A stretch of 64,000 nt of DNA from Pseudomonas mucoides (GTDB lineage Bacteria > Pseudomonadota > Gammaproteobacteria > Pseudomonadales > Pseudomonadaceae): the NCBI RefSeq assembly GCF_015461845.1, contig NZ_JACOPW010000001.1:1116001-1180000 (forward strand), in the 5' to 3' direction. Below are positions 8,901 to 18,446 of this stretch, piece after piece. A program made the position numbers and the translations under genes. The notes below the pieces were generated by a model that was given only the letters and a program-made list of their open reading frames with translations, did no database searches and was not told the DNA's origin. Position 1 is the first letter of the stretch; each line of letters starts with the position of its first letter.

Positions 8901-9889
8901 TGGGCTTCCTTGGCATTGGCTTCAAAGGCTTGCGCCAGGCGAGTCCAGTCCGCTTCGTCAGCGGGCAGACCCAAACGCAGGCTGCTGTTGTGTGGGAACA
9001 AGCGCAACAAGATGCCCTGACGGGCCATGAACTCATGCAACTGCTCGGCTTGATCGGTGATCAACCACTGGAACAAGGCACATCCGCCCTGCGGCTTGAA
9101 CCCGAACTGCTCCAGCAGCCGCGCCAGACGTTCGCTGGCCTCTTCACTGCGCTGACGTTGGCGGACGTGACCTTCGGTGTCCAGCAGGCAGGTCCGACCA
9201 ATCACTCGGGTCGGCCCACTGACCGCCCACGGCCCGACTTGCTCGGCGAGCAGTTTGAGCAGCTTGCGCTCCGCCAGCACGAAACCCAGCCGTACGCCGG
9301 CCAGACCAAAAAACTTGCCGAACGAACGCAACACAATCAAGCCGACCAGATGGGTAAACGGCGCCACACTCAACTGCGGCGTGTTGTCCATGAACGCCTC
9401 GTCCACCACCAGCCAGCCGCCACGCGAGGCCAGGCGAGTGTGCCAGTCGAGCAGCCGACTCGGGGTCAGGCTCAGGCCGGTCGGGTTGTTCGGGTTGACC
9501 ACCACCAGCACGTCGAGGCTGTCGATAAAGAAGTCGACTTCCTGCTCCAGCACTTCACGCACGATATAGCCGCAGCGCCGCCAGGCTTCGGCGTGCTCGG
9601 CATAACACGGCGACAGCACGCCGACCTTGCCGGCACGGCGCAAACGCGGCAGCAACTGGATGGCCATTTGCGAACCGGCCACCGGCAGCACTTGTGCAGC
9701 GCTGTAATAGTCGCAGGCCACCTGCTCCAGGCCGTCATCGGTTTCCGGCAAGCGTGCCCAGGCGCGCAGCGGGATGTCCGGGACCGGAAATGGCCAGGGC
9801 GCCAGGCCGCTGGACAGGTCGAGCCAATCGGCTTCTGCAATGCCGTATTCGAGCGCCGCCTTGCGCAACCGGCCACCGTGCTCAAGCAT
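8897..9889 (-). CDS. cobD: Threonine-phosphate decarboxylase, PLP enzyme
   Basis: A 330-residue class I/II aminotransferase-fold enzyme making (R)-1-amino-2-propanol phosphate from threonine phosphate for the cobalamin aminopropanol arm. The PLP-binding Lys192 lies in [22 protein letters not shown] is the cofactor-loop motif near residue 133, and the C-terminal LRLGLP fits the substrate Arg. It overlaps cbiB by 8 bases. Named cobC in Pseudomonas nomenclature; the symbol here follows Salmonella. Confidence 0.9.
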   Translation of the reverse strand: MLEHGGRLRKAALEYGIAEADWLDLSSGLAPWPFPVPDIPLRAWARLPETDDGLEQVACDYYSAAQVLPVAGSQMAIQLLPRLRRAGKVGVLSPCYAEHAEAWRRCGYIVREVLEQEVDFFIDSLDVLVVVNPNNPTGLSLTPSRLLDWHTRLASRGGWLVVDEAFMDNTPQLSVAPFTHLVGLIVLRSFGKFFGLAGVRLGFVLAERKLLKLLAEQVGPWAVSGPTRVIGRTCLLDTEGHVRQRQRSEEASERLARLLEQFGFKPQGGCALFQWLITDQAEQLHEFMARQGILLRLFPHNSSLRLGLPADEADWTRLAQAFEANAKEAQ

Positions 9890-10790
9890 AGAATTCAGCC
9901 CCCACGCAGAGAATCAGCAACCATAACCATACCCCGCGCTGGACCAATTGCCAGCCGCGATCAATGGAGTCGGCATCCGCCGGCACACCTTCGCCCAGTT
10001 GCGGACGCTGATGCAGCTCGCCGTGATAAATCGCCGCCCCGCCCAACTCGACGCCTAATGCACCGGCGCCTGCCGCCATCACCGGGCCGGCATTCGGGCT
10101 GTCCCAGGTCGGGCCTTGGGTCCGCCAGCATTTCAACGCCAGCCGGGTTTTCCCCAACAGCGCGTAAGTCAACGCCACCAGCCGTGCAGGAATGTAATTG
10201 AGGACGTCGTCGATCTTCGCCGCGGCCCAGCCGAAGCGTTCGAAGCGTTCGTTGCGATAACCCCACATCGCATCCAACGTGTTGCTCAATCGGTAGAGCA
10301 CCACGCCGGGCGCGCCGGCCACGGCAAACCAGAACAGTGCGGCGAACACGGCATCGCTGCCGTTCTCCAGCACCGACTCGGTGGCCGCGCGGGCGACTTC
10401 GGTTTTATCCAGTTCGCTGGTCTGGCGACTGACCAGATAACCGACACGCTTGCGCGCCTCGTCCAGGTCATCACTGCGCAGCGCCTTGGCCACCGGCTCG
10501 ATGTGTTCGCCGAGGCTGCGCATGCCGAGGGCGCAGTACAGCGCGAGGATCTCGACAACCCAACCGACATAAGGCGCCCAGGACAATGCCGTGGCGAGCA
10601 AGGTCAGCGGCACCACCGCCATCACCCACGCGGTGACGCCATGGCTGCGCCAGCCGCGACCTTCCCCATTGAAACGTTGCTCGATGCGCTCGGCAAAACG
10701 ACCGAACGCCACCAGCGGATGCCAGCGTTTGGGTTCACCCAGCAGCGCGTCCAGCGCCACGGCGGCGACACTCAATAACGCCACACTCAT
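9882..10790 (-). CDS. cbiB: Adenosylcobinamide-phosphate synthase
   Basis: A 302-residue membrane protein that attaches the aminopropanol (phosphate) arm to adenosylcobyric acid. The N-terminus ([14 protein letters not shown]) and the central R-Q-T-S-E-L-D region followed by [19 protein letters not shown] are family signatures. I chose the ATG at 10790 because it overlaps the bluB stop as ATGA; the open frame reaches five codons further. Called cobD in Pseudomonas. Confidence 0.93.
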   Translation of the reverse strand: MSVALLSVAAVALDALLGEPKRWHPLVAFGRFAERIEQRFNGEGRGWRSHGVTAWVMAVVPLTLLATALSWAPYVGWVVEILALYCALGMRSLGEHIEPVAKALRSDDLDEARKRVGYLVSRQTSELDKTEVARAATESVLENGSDAVFAALFWFAVAGAPGVVLYRLSNTLDAMWGYRNERFERFGWAAAKIDDVLNYIPARLVALTYALLGKTRLALKCWRTQGPTWDSPNAGPVMAAGAGALGVELGGAAIYHGELHQRPQLGEGVPADADSIDRGWQLVQRGVWLWLLILCVGAEFYA

Positions 10791-11437
10791 TGACTCACTC
10801 CCCAATAATTTTCGTACAGCAACTCACTGAGTGGACGCGCTTGCGCCCAGCCTTCGAGTACCAGCATCGGCGCCGGATAGAATTCCTTGACCGGGCCCAG
10901 GCAAAGTACCGCCAACGGTTTGGCCCCGGCCGGCAAACCCAGCAGGTCCGCCAGCGCTTGCGGCTCGAACAGCGACACCCAGCCCATGCCCAGACCTTCG
11001 GCGCGGGAGGCCAGCCAGAGGTTCTGGATCGCGCAGGACAACGAGGCCATGTCCATCTCCGGCAAAGTGCGACGGCCGAAGATGTGACGCTCGCGATCAT
11101 CCATCAGCGCGGCGACCAGCACCTCGGCGCAGTCGTTGATGCCTTCGACCTTGAGCTTCATGAATTCGTCGGTGCGCTCGCCGAGGGCTTCGGCGGTGCG
11201 GATGCGTTCCTCTTCCACCAGCGACTGGATCTTGCCGCGCAGGGCTCGGTCGCTGATGCGAATGAAACGCCAGGGCTGCATCAGGCCGACGCTAGGCGCC
11301 TGGTGCGCGGCTTCGAGCAGGCGTCGCAACAGCTCGGGCTCGACCGTGTCGCCGCTGAAGTGACGCATGTCGCGGCGCTCGCCGATGGCGCGGTAGACCG
11401 CTGCGCGTTCGGCTTCGGAGAATGCGTTGTCAGTCAT
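10787..11437 (-). CDS. bluB: 5,6-dimethylbenzimidazole synthase
   Basis: A 216-residue flavin-destroying oxidoreductase-fold enzyme that cleaves FMNH2 with oxygen to give dimethylbenzimidazole, the lower ligand of vitamin B12. The N-terminal RRDMRHFSG and [13 protein letters not shown] motifs are the BluB hallmarks in the nitroreductase fold, and [10 protein letters not shown] lies in the C-terminal half. Its presence shows aerobic lower-ligand synthesis. Its start overlaps the cobB stop as ATGA, and that cobB stop lies inside REP-flanking DNA. Confidence 0.93.
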   Translation of the reverse strand: MTDNAFSEAERAAVYRAIGERRDMRHFSGDTVEPELLRRLLEAAHQAPSVGLMQPWRFIRISDRALRGKIQSLVEEERIRTAEALGERTDEFMKLKVEGINDCAEVLVAALMDDRERHIFGRRTLPEMDMASLSCAIQNLWLASRAEGLGMGWVSLFEPQALADLLGLPAGAKPLAVLCLGPVKEFYPAPMLVLEGWAQARPLSELLYENYWGVSQ

Positions 11438-12816
11438 GGCCTCTTCGCGAGCAAGCTCGCTCCCACAGGGTTGAGGTAATCCAATGCAGGAGTGGGCCTG
11501 CTCGCGATGGCGTCCTGATGATCAGGCACGAACAGCGCGGCAACCGCCGATGGATTGGACGGAAAATAAAAGTGCACATAAGAAGCCGTCATCCGCCCCT
11601 CACGATAAACCGCCTCCGCCCCGCGCCCGCCATTCGGGCTCAGGCCACGCGCAATCGGCTCGAGCTCGGTACTGGTCAGCGAATGGTGATACGTATGGCC
11701 ACGCAACGAACCTTCCGGCAATTCCACTGCTTGCAACGCCAACGCGGCCAGACGCTTTTGCATCACCGCATCGCCCTTCAGCAAGCCCACCAGTTCGGCA
11801 CGAGTGCCGTCGACATCGGTCAGCGAGTCGAGCAAATACAACATGCCGCCACACTCGGCCAACAGCGGTTTACCGGCCGCATGATGCGCGCGGATCGCGT
11901 CGAGCATCGGGGTGTTCTGCGACAGTGCAACATGGTGCAACTCCGGATAACCGCCCGGCAGATACAGGCTGTCCGCCTCGGGTAATTGGCGGTCACGAAT
12001 CGGCGAGAAAAACCGCAACTCGGCGCCCATGGCTCGCAGTAAATCCAGGCTCGCGCCGTAGGTGAACGCAAACGCTTCATCACGGGCCACGGCAATTCGT
12101 ACACCCGCGAGCAACGGCTCGGCAGGGATCACATCCGGGGCGGCAAATTCCACCGCAGGTGGTAGCGCCACCTCGCAACTGTTGGCCAACGCATCGGCCG
12201 CCGCATCCAGGCGCAGATCGAGGTCATTCAGCTCACTGGCCTGAACCAGGCCCAGATGACGGCTCGGCAATTCGATCCCGGTTTCCCGCGACAACGCGCC
12301 GTACCAGCGCAAGCCTTCGGTGAGGCTGCCTTCAAGCAGTTGCGCATGACGCAACGTGCCGACGCGATTGGCCAACACGCCGGCAAACGGCAAGTCCGGC
12401 TGATACTTCGCCAGGCCCAATGCCAACGCACCAAAGGTCTGCGCCATGGCGGTGCCGTCGATCACCGCGAGCACCGGCACACCAAAGTGCCGCGCCAGGT
12501 CGGCGCTGGACGGCGTGCCGTCGAACAAGCCCATGACGCCTTCGATGAGGATCAAGTCGGCTTCAGCGGCGGCTTCCCACAACAGTCGACGACTTTCCTG
12601 CTCGCCGACCATCCACATGTCCAGTTGATACACCGGCGCACCGCTGGCGCGTTCGAGAATCATCGGGTCGAGAAAGTCCGGGCCGCATTTGAATACGCGC
12701 ACCTTGCGCCCCTGATTGCGATGCAAACGGGCCAGCGCGGCGGTGACGGTGGTCTTGCCCTGACCGGAGGCCGGCGCGGCAATCAGTACCGCCGGGCAAT
12801 GACGAGGTTGACTCAC
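11434..12816 (-). CDS. cobB: Cobyrinic acid a,c-diamide synthase with a REP-encoded tail
   Basis: A 460-residue glutamine-dependent amidotransferase acting on the a and c carboxylates of (hydrogeno)cobyrinic acid. The P-loop APASGQGKTT is at residues 14-23, and the GATase Cys322 lies in LLAECGGMLYLLD. The family's usual C-terminal region YVHFYFPSNP is present, but the protein then continues for 26 residues (about 435-460, DAIASRPTPALDYLNP...) encoded by a REP pair. The start is GTG at 12816, overlapping the cobO stop as GTGA. Confidence 0.93.
   Translation of the reverse strand: MSQPRHCPAVLIAAPASGQGKTTVTAALARLHRNQGRKVRVFKCGPDFLDPMILERASGAPVYQLDMWMVGEQESRRLLWEAAAEADLILIEGVMGLFDGTPSSADLARHFGVPVLAVIDGTAMAQTFGALALGLAKYQPDLPFAGVLANRVGTLRHAQLLEGSLTEGLRWYGALSRETGIELPSRHLGLVQASELNDLDLRLDAAADALANSCEVALPPAVEFAAPDVIPAEPLLAGVRIAVARDEAFAFTYGASLDLLRAMGAELRFFSPIRDRQLPEADSLYLPGGYPELHHVALSQNTPMLDAIRAHHAAGKPLLAECGGMLYLLDSLTDVDGTRAELVGLLKGDAVMQKRLAALALQAVELPEGSLRGHTYHHSLTSTELEPIARGLSPNGGRGAEAVYREGRMTASYVHFYFPSNPSAVAALFVPDHQDAIASRPTPALDYLNPVGASLLAKRP
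11438..11514. repeat. REP pair translated as the end of cobB
   Basis: An inverted pair of GGAGYGRGCYTGCTCGCGA units (CGCGAGCAAGCTCGCTCC and GGAGTGGGCCTGCTCGCGAT) lies wholly inside the cobB reading frame, ending immediately before the ATGA junction with bluB. Confidence 0.85.
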
Positions 12817-13424
12817 AGCTCGACGCCTTTTTGCGCTTTGATCCCGGCCTGGAACGCGTGCTTGATCACACCCATTTCGGTGACGGTGTCGGCGAGCTCG
12901 ATCATTTCCGGTTTGGCGCCACGACCGGTCACCACCACGTGCTGCATCGGCGGACGTGCCTGCAAATCGCTGAGCACTTGATCGAGGTCGAGGTAGCCGT
13001 GTTTGAGCGCAATGTTCAGTTCATCCAGCACCACCAGGCCGATGGACGGATCGCCGAGCAATTCACGGGACACCGCCCAAGCGGCTTCGGCGGCGGCAAT
13101 GTCACGCTGGCGGTCCTGGGTTTCCCAGGTGAAGCCCTCGCCCATGACATGGAAGCGCACTTGCTCCGGGAAGCGACGGAAGAACAGCTCTTCGCCGGTG
13201 CTGTTACGGCCCTTGATGAACTGCACCACACCGCACTGCATGCCGTGGCCCATGGAGCGGGCGAGCATGCCGAACGCCGAACTGCTTTTGCCTTTGCCGT
13301 TGCCAGTCAGCACCAGCAGCAAGCCGCACTCGTTCGGGGAATTGGCAATGCGTTCGTCGATCACGGCTTTTTTGCGCTGCATGCGCGCCAAATGGCGTTC
13401 GTCACGATCTGGGGTATCGGTCAT
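12813..13424 (-). CDS. cobO: Cob(I)yrinic acid a,c-diamide adenosyltransferase
   Basis: A 203-residue CobA/CobO-type ATP:corrinoid adenosyltransferase. The P-loop GNGKGKSS spans residues 41-48, VVLDELN the Walker B region, and VVTGRGAKPEMIELAD is a family motif. The start at 13424 has GGAG upstream. It is the first gene of the operon, about 95 bases below the cobalamin riboswitch, so its expression and that of all downstream genes should fall when adenosylcobalamin is abundant. Confidence 0.94.
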   Translation of the reverse strand: MTDTPDRDERHLARMQRKKAVIDERIANSPNECGLLLVLTGNGKGKSSSAFGMLARSMGHGMQCGVVQFIKGRNSTGEELFFRRFPEQVRFHVMGEGFTWETQDRQRDIAAAEAAWAVSRELLGDPSIGLVVLDELNIALKHGYLDLDQVLSDLQARPPMQHVVVTGRGAKPEMIELADTVTEMGVIKHAFQAGIKAQKGVEL

Positions 13425-13517
13425 GGGGGAGCTCTCCGTTGAGGCTGGATAACGGCGGGCAGGCACAAGAATAGACGGCAAGAAGCCTGGCATCGCCCAC
13501 CGTGATGCCGCTGGATG

Positions 13518-13728
13518 AATCAGGCCGGTCTCCGGGCTCATGAGCGGCTTTGGCCGGACTGCGCGCCTTCCCATGTCGACAACAGACACAGTGGCTCAAG
13601 GCGCAGTCTTCACTCATTTACCGTTGCGGGGGCAGCGCCGGGATCGTGACGCTTCGTCGCTTGACGATAGTCACTCACCGGCTTCCCTGTTTCACTCTGT
13701 CGGCCACTGCCACAGAGCACCTGAAACA
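13518..13728 (-). ncRNA. Cobalamin riboswitch
   Basis: Read on the minus strand, the conserved elements appear in order: CAGGTGCTCTG, AACAGGGAAGCCGGTGAG, GCTGCCCCCGCAACGGTAA, AGCCACTGTGT, and the B12 box GAGCCCGGAGACCGGCC (13522-13538). This is the standard adenosylcobalamin-sensing aptamer. It sits in the leader of cobO and controls the ten-gene operon. No strong T-tailed terminator is visible between it and cobO, so control may be at translation initiation or by Rho. Confidence 0.95.
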
Positions 13729-13894
13729 AGCCGCGAAGGTTAGAGGGTTGGGGGTGGAGCGTCAAATGAAGACAAAGCCCCGGCGAGCGATATACTGCCG
13801 CCGCTCAATTTACTGACGCCAATCTTGCACCACACGGTCAGCAGTGATATCAAAGAGCCACAAACCCAACAACACAATTACAAGGGTGAGCAAC

Positions 13895-14479
13895 ATGCAA
13901 GGCATGATTATCAGCAATCCGAAGCTGGAATTCCTGCGACCGGTGCTGGAACGCTGGTTTGACTGTATCGACCGCTACAACTCGGTTCGCGGCGATAACG
14001 AAGCGCCTTACTGGCATGACGAAAAGGCTAACCTTGGCCTGCTCAATGCCGCTGCGTGGATGGCGGAAATGGTCACTCTGCAAAATACAACGACGCGTAA
14101 ACAGAACGAAGAAGGCGAGCGCAATGCCCGTGCCGATCTGTTTATTGCGACTGCTGAAGAGCGCGCCTACTTTCAGGCCACTCAACGCTGGCCCAAGGTC
14201 AACAGCCTGAACCTGACCCAGGCGCTGCAAGACATCACCAGCGATGCCAAACGCATCAGCTACGCCAGCGACCTGAAACTCGGCTGCCTGTTCGTGGCTC
14301 CGCAAAAAGCCCAGCAGAGCGCGACCCCAGAAGAACTTCAGGACATGGTCGACGACCTGCAAAAGGAACACTGCTGCGCCGTGGCCTGGTACTTCCCTTA
14401 CGCCTACCGCAAATTGCGCAATGAAGCCGGCAACTATCACCCCGGCATTGCGGTGCTGCTCAAGGAAGCTCGCGGCTGA
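13895..14479 (+). CDS. Conserved hypothetical protein
   Basis: A 194-residue soluble protein of unknown function. It has no signal peptide or membrane helix and is rich in Trp, Tyr and charged residues (ERWFDCIDRYN, YWHDEKANLGLLNAAAW, HCCAVAWYFPYAYRKLRNEAG). The start at 13895 has AAGGGTGAG upstream and agrees with codon use; the open frame reaches 17 codons further. It is transcribed away from the cob operon, and the riboswitch leader lies between the two. I do not recognise the family. Confidence 0.75.
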   Translation: MQGMIISNPKLEFLRPVLERWFDCIDRYNSVRGDNEAPYWHDEKANLGLLNAAAWMAEMVTLQNTTTRKQNEEGERNARADLFIATAEERAYFQATQRWPKVNSLNLTQALQDITSDAKRISYASDLKLGCLFVAPQKAQQSATPEELQDMVDDLQKEHCCAVAWYFPYAYRKLRNEAGNYHPGIAVLLKEARG

Positions 14480-14547
14480 CCGGTTGAACCATCGCTCTGT
14501 TTATCTTCTCTATGAATTAAGACACTGCATTCATAGGGAAGACCAGC

Positions 14548-15861
14548 ATGCGCAAACCCCCGCTCGTTCTCGTCATCGTGCTCGCCGGAGGGCTTGCCGC
14601 CTGTGGTGATACCTCCAGCCTGCAAGTCTCCGACGGCACCGGCCCGTCACCCAAATTGCCCGAACCGAATAAAACCCTGATCCCGACGGTGAACATCGCC
14701 CCGGCGGTCGGCTGGCCGGCCGGCGCGAAACCCACCGCTGCCGCAGGCACCCAAGTGGCGGCCTTCGCTGAAGACCTCGATCACCCGCGCTGGCTCTACG
14801 TGCTGCCCAACGGTGACGTGCTGGTGGCCGAAACCAACGCGCCAGCCAAACCCGATGACGGCAAAGGGATTCGTGGCTGGGTCATGAAGAAAACCATGGG
14901 CCGCGCCGGCGCCGCCGTCCCCAGCCCGAATCGCATCACGCTGCTGCGAGACAAGGACCATGACGGCATCGCCGAAACCCGCACGGTGTTCCTGGAAAAT
15001 CTCAATTCACCATTCGGCATGACGCTGGTCGGCAGTGACCTGTACGTGGCCGACACCGACCGCTTGTTGCGCTTTCACTATGAAAGCGGTGACACCGCGA
15101 TCAAGTCGCCGCCGATCAAGGTGGTCGATCTGCCGGGGGGCACGCTGAATCATCACTGGACCAAAAACGTCATCGCCAGCAAGGACGGCAGCAAGCTGTA
15201 CGTCACGGTGGGCTCAAACAGCAACGTCGGTGAAAACGGCCTAGACAAGGAAGAAGGCCGCGCGGCGATCTGGGAAGTGGACCGCGCCACCGGTAATCAC
15301 CGGATATTCGCCTCAGGCATTCGCAACCCCAACGGCCTGGCTTGGGAGCCTCGCAGCGGCGCGCTGTGGACCGCAGTCAACGAGCGGGACGAGATCGGCA
15401 GCGACCTGGTGCCGGACTACATTACTTCGGTCAAGGATGGCGCGTTCTACGGCTGGCCATTCAGCTATTACGGCCAGCACGTCGACATTCGCGTCGAACC
15501 GCAAAACCCGGACCTGGTGGCCAAGGCCATTGCACCGGACTACGCGGTCGGCCCGCACACCGCCTCGCTGGGCCTGACGTTCGCTGAAGGCAACACCTTG
15601 CCCGCGCAATTCAAGGAAGGCGCCTTCATTGGCCAGCACGGCTCGTGGAATCGCAATCCGCATAGTGGCTATAAGGTGATTTTCGTGCCGTTCTCGGGTG
15701 GCAAACCGACCGGGCAACCGGTGGATGTGCTGACGGGATTCCTCAATAAGGACGAGGACGCCATGGGCCGTCCAGTGGGCGTGGTGATTGATCAGCAGGG
15801 AGGCTTGCTGGTGGCGGATGATGTAGGGAACAAGGTGTGGCGCGTGTCTGCAACCCAATAA
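14548..15861 (+). CDS. PQQ-dependent sugar dehydrogenase-like lipoprotein (sorbosone dehydrogenase family)
   Basis: A 437-residue predicted lipoprotein with lipobox GLAAC (Cys19) and a six-bladed beta-propeller of the soluble glucose/sorbosone dehydrogenase family. Family segments include [39 protein letters not shown] and [10 protein letters not shown]. The length fits. It probably oxidises a sugar or related compound in the periplasm using PQQ, but substrate and cofactor use are inferred. It appears to be transcribed alone. Confidence 0.85.
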   Translation: MRKPPLVLVIVLAGGLAACGDTSSLQVSDGTGPSPKLPEPNKTLIPTVNIAPAVGWPAGAKPTAAAGTQVAAFAEDLDHPRWLYVLPNGDVLVAETNAPAKPDDGKGIRGWVMKKTMGRAGAAVPSPNRITLLRDKDHDGIAETRTVFLENLNSPFGMTLVGSDLYVADTDRLLRFHYESGDTAIKSPPIKVVDLPGGTLNHHWTKNVIASKDGSKLYVTVGSNSNVGENGLDKEEGRAAIWEVDRATGNHRIFASGIRNPNGLAWEPRSGALWTAVNERDEIGSDLVPDYITSVKDGAFYGWPFSYYGQHVDIRVEPQNPDLVAKAIAPDYAVGPHTASLGLTFAEGNTLPAQFKEGAFIGQHGSWNRNPHSGYKVIFVPFSGGKPTGQPVDVLTGFLNKDEDAMGRPVGVVIDQQGGLLVADDVGNKVWRVSATQ

Positions 15862-15880
15862 CCGCAACCCCCAATCCCCC

Positions 15881-15963
15881 GCAGGAGCGAGCCTGCTCGC
15901 GATAGCGTTGGATCTGTCACGCTGATGTTGGCTGACTCACCGCTATCGCGAGCAGGTACAGCG
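15881..15963. repeat. REP pair, right half shortened
   Basis: The left half is GCAGGAGCGAGCCTGCTCGCGATAGCG. The inverted right half (CGCTATCGCGAGCAGG) lacks its usual CTCGCTCCTAC end and runs straight into the stop region of the NlpC/P60 gene. Confidence 0.7.
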
Positions 15964-15968
15964 GTGTG

Positions 15969-16505
15969 TCAGGGGTTACGCGCCAGGTGCTCAGGCTGCA
16001 GAACGCGCTTGGCGCTCAGGTACGCCTTCTGCCAATAAGCCTTGGACAGACTGTCGAGCTTCACCGTGCCGCCCGTGGCTGGGGCATGAACGAAGCGCCC
16101 TTCGCCGACGTAAATCCCGGCATGGCTGACCTGAGAGCCGCCATTGGTGGCGAAGAAAATCAGGTCACCGGTTTGCAAACCTTCCTTGCCCACGTTGGCC
16201 GCTTGCATGCTGATCATTTCGCGCGTGGTGCGCGGCAGGGAAATGCCGGCGGCATCCCGATAAACGTAACCGATCAGCCCACTGCAATCGAACCCCGAAT
16301 CGGGGGTATTGCCGCCCCAGCGGTAAGGTGTGCCCACGAGCCCCAACGCACGGAACAATACCTCTTCCGCTTCGGGCGAGAATGCTTGAGAAGAACCAAA
16401 GACGATGGGCGCGCGAACCACCGGCGCAGGAGGCGGTGTGCGGCTGGCGCAGGCACTGAGCAGCGCTGCGAAGAACATGAGTGCGAGGCGGGCCGACATC
16501 GTCAT
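15969..16505 (-). CDS. NlpC/P60 family lipoprotein
   Basis: A 178-residue C40 peptidase, probably a cell-wall peptide hydrolase that cuts within peptidoglycan stem peptides. Lipobox LSAC gives a lipidated Cys19. The catalytic set is visible: Cys74 (GFDCSG), His128 (VSHAGIY) and a third polar residue, His140 (RFVHAP). The neighbour at 16671-17297 is a paralogue in the same direction. An ATG two codons in is an equally possible start. Confidence 0.9.
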   Translation of the reverse strand: MTMSARLALMFFAALLSACASRTPPPAPVVRAPIVFGSSQAFSPEAEEVLFRALGLVGTPYRWGGNTPDSGFDCSGLIGYVYRDAAGISLPRTTREMISMQAANVGKEGLQTGDLIFFATNGGSQVSHAGIYVGEGRFVHAPATGGTVKLDSLSKAYWQKAYLSAKRVLQPEHLARNP

Positions 16506-16558
16506 AAGCAGAACATCCTGATCTGGCTGCGGCTTTTTCTGCCAGGAAGACAGAAAAG

Positions 16559-16589
16559 AAAACCGCCTGCGTTGGACGCAGGCGGTTTG
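16559..16589 (-). terminator. Terminator after the upstream NlpC/P60 gene
   Basis: AACCGCCTGCG and CGCAGGCGGTT pair around five bases. On the minus strand the stem is followed by TTTTCTTTTCT, a usable T-run. It closes the 16671-17297 gene. Confidence 0.85.
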
Positions 16590-16670
16590 CCATCAATATT
16601 AGATCTGGATTCTAGCGGCTATGCGGCAAAGTTCAAGTAAGACTTTAACTTCACCTTACAAGTTGTAGGT

Positions 16671-17297
16671 TTACTTGCGAGCGGTGACCACAGTCGGGGC
16701 CATTGCAAGAGCGCGCTTGGCCTCGATGAAGGTTTTGCTCCAGTAGCTGTCGCCCAGGCTATCGACCCGGACACCACCGCTTTTGCGGCTGCTGGAGTGG
16801 ATGAACTGGTTGTCACCCAGGTAGATCCCGGCGTGACTGACGCGACCACGACGACCGTTGGTGGCGAAGAACAGCAGGTCGCCCGGCTTCAGCGCGCTGC
16901 GAGCTACCAGAGGTGCGTCCACGTTGATCATTTCGCGAGTGGAACGTGGCAGGTTCATGCCCGCCTCTTCACGGAACAGATAACCGATGAAGCCGCTGCA
17001 ATCGAAACCGGCTTCAGAGGTACCGCCGAAACGGTAACGGGTACCGATCAGGGACATGCCACGTTCGAGGATGCTGTCGGCCAGAACCGGAAGCTGGTAC
17101 GACTTGCCGTCGGCGAAGTCAGCCAGTTCTTTATCGGTGGCCAGCTCTTCCTGGAAAAGAACGGAAGAGGATTGCGCGGTAACTGAATTTTTAACCTGCT
17201 GTTGTTGCTCTTGCTGGGACACTGGAGAGTGAGCAGCGCAACCGAACAACAGGGTGACGAGTGCGAGAGGCACGAGGGGTGCGAAGCGCTTTAGCAT
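16671..17297 (-). CDS. NlpC/P60 family lipoprotein, paralogue
   Basis: A 208-residue C40 peptidase with the same core as its downstream neighbour. Cys20 of FGC is the predicted lipidation site. Residues 24-65 are a Gln-rich linker (QQEQQQQ) that the neighbour lacks. Catalytic residues: Cys100 (GFDCSG), His155 (VSHAGIY) and His167 (QFIHSS). The start at 17297 was chosen because it gives a proper lipoprotein signal peptide. It has its own terminator, so the two paralogues are probably separate transcripts. Confidence 0.9.
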   Translation of the reverse strand: MLKRFAPLVPLALVTLLFGCAAHSPVSQQEQQQQVKNSVTAQSSSVLFQEELATDKELADFADGKSYQLPVLADSILERGMSLIGTRYRFGGTSEAGFDCSGFIGYLFREEAGMNLPRSTREMINVDAPLVARSALKPGDLLFFATNGRRGRVSHAGIYLGDNQFIHSSSRKSGGVRVDSLGDSYWSKTFIEAKRALAMAPTVVTARK

Positions 17298-17511
17298 GGG
17301 CACGACCGTGGCTGATAGTTGTAAAGAAGTCGAGACTATGCCCGCTATCATCCTCATTTGCAAATTCAATCGAACTTTATGTGACTTATCGGTTTCTCGT
17401 TAACATCTAAGCGCTTAAGCCCACTTTAGACGCTTGCGCCGCCTGCAACCCTGTAGGAAAGCGCATTTCCTGGCGCCTGAAATATGCCGAAACCCCTGCC
17501 AGGCTTAGGTT

Positions 17512-18216
17512 TTACCAGCCCAGCGTTTCTTTCAGGAAGGGAATGGTCAGCTTGCGCTGAGCTTGAAGAGAGGCCTGATCGAGGCGTTCAAGCAGCTCGA
17601 ACAGCGCACTCATGCTGCGAGTACCGCGGGTCAAAATAAAATGCCCGACTTCATCGGTCAGGTGCAGGCCACGACGCGACGCACGCAACTGCAAGGCACG
17701 TAATTTGTCTTCGTCGGAGAGCGGCCGCATCTGAAAGATCAGGGCCAGGGTCAAGCGCGATTTCAAGTCCGCCAGCTTCACCGGCAGTTCACGCGGCGAG
17801 GTCGACGCGGCGATCAGCAGGCGCCGACCGCTATCGCGCAGGCGATTGAACAGATGGAACAGCGCCTCTTCCCAATCCGCCCGACCGGCAACCGCCTGCA
17901 AATCATCCAGACAGACCAGTTCGTATTGTTCGAGGTTATCGAGAATCGAGATGCCACGGTCCAGCAGTTCGGCCAATGGCAGGTAAACCGCCGGCTCCCC
18001 CAACTGCTCGAAGCGCAGGCAGGCCGCTTGCAACAAGTGCGTACGCCCTACCCCGTCCTTGCCCCAGAGATAAATCAGGCTTTCGGTCCACCCGGCGTCG
18101 GCTTCGCATAGCCGCTCGACATAGCCGAGTGCAGCGGCATTGGCGCCTGGGTAGTAATTGATAAAGGTAGCGTCGTCACGCAGACGCACACCTAGGGGCA
18201 GCTGAATCGGTTTCAT
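17512..18216 (-). CDS. hda: DnaA regulatory inactivator Hda
   Basis: A 234-residue AAA+ protein related to DnaA domain III that, with the sliding clamp, stimulates ATP hydrolysis by DnaA and so limits re-initiation. The N-terminal clamp-binding motif QLPLGV is at residues 5-10. The Walker A region GKDGVGRTHL has Arg where most P-loops have Lys, as in other Hda proteins. Walker B is VCLDDLQ. It lacks DnaA's DNA-binding domain IV, which distinguishes it from DnaA. Confidence 0.93.
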   Translation of the reverse strand: MKPIQLPLGVRLRDDATFINYYPGANAAALGYVERLCEADAGWTESLIYLWGKDGVGRTHLLQAACLRFEQLGEPAVYLPLAELLDRGISILDNLEQYELVCLDDLQAVAGRADWEEALFHLFNRLRDSGRRLLIAASTSPRELPVKLADLKSRLTLALIFQMRPLSDEDKLRALQLRASRRGLHLTDEVGHFILTRGTRSMSALFELLERLDQASLQAQRKLTIPFLKETLGW

Positions 18217-18396
18217 GCTGACTGAACAGTTCCAAAGGAACCGTTAGTGGCCTCTGTGTAAAGTTTGCGAAGTTTATACCCGTGACGCTGGTCGCACAAT
18301 GCGACAGACCACAAGCAAAATCAAAGGTTTGCGTTAACGCACTGGTTTTATGACAGTTTTGTTGGCGGTGCATGTGACAGTCATGCGAGGGATGCA

Positions 18397-18425
18397 GGCC
18401 AACCCGGCAATGATCCGGGTTGGCC
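18397..18425. terminator. Stem-loop downstream of the AI-2E family gene
   Basis: GGCCAACCCGG and CCGGGTTGGCC form an 11-bp stem with a 7-base loop, 22 bases after the stop of the minus-strand transporter gene. There is no clear T-run, so termination is likely but not certain. Confidence 0.5.
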
Positions 18426-18446
18426 GAGACGACCTTTCAACGAACC

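Noticed and set aside
17512..18216. A second dnaA gene
   Set aside because: No DNA-binding domain IV; the clamp-binding N-terminus and Arg in the P-loop identify Hda.
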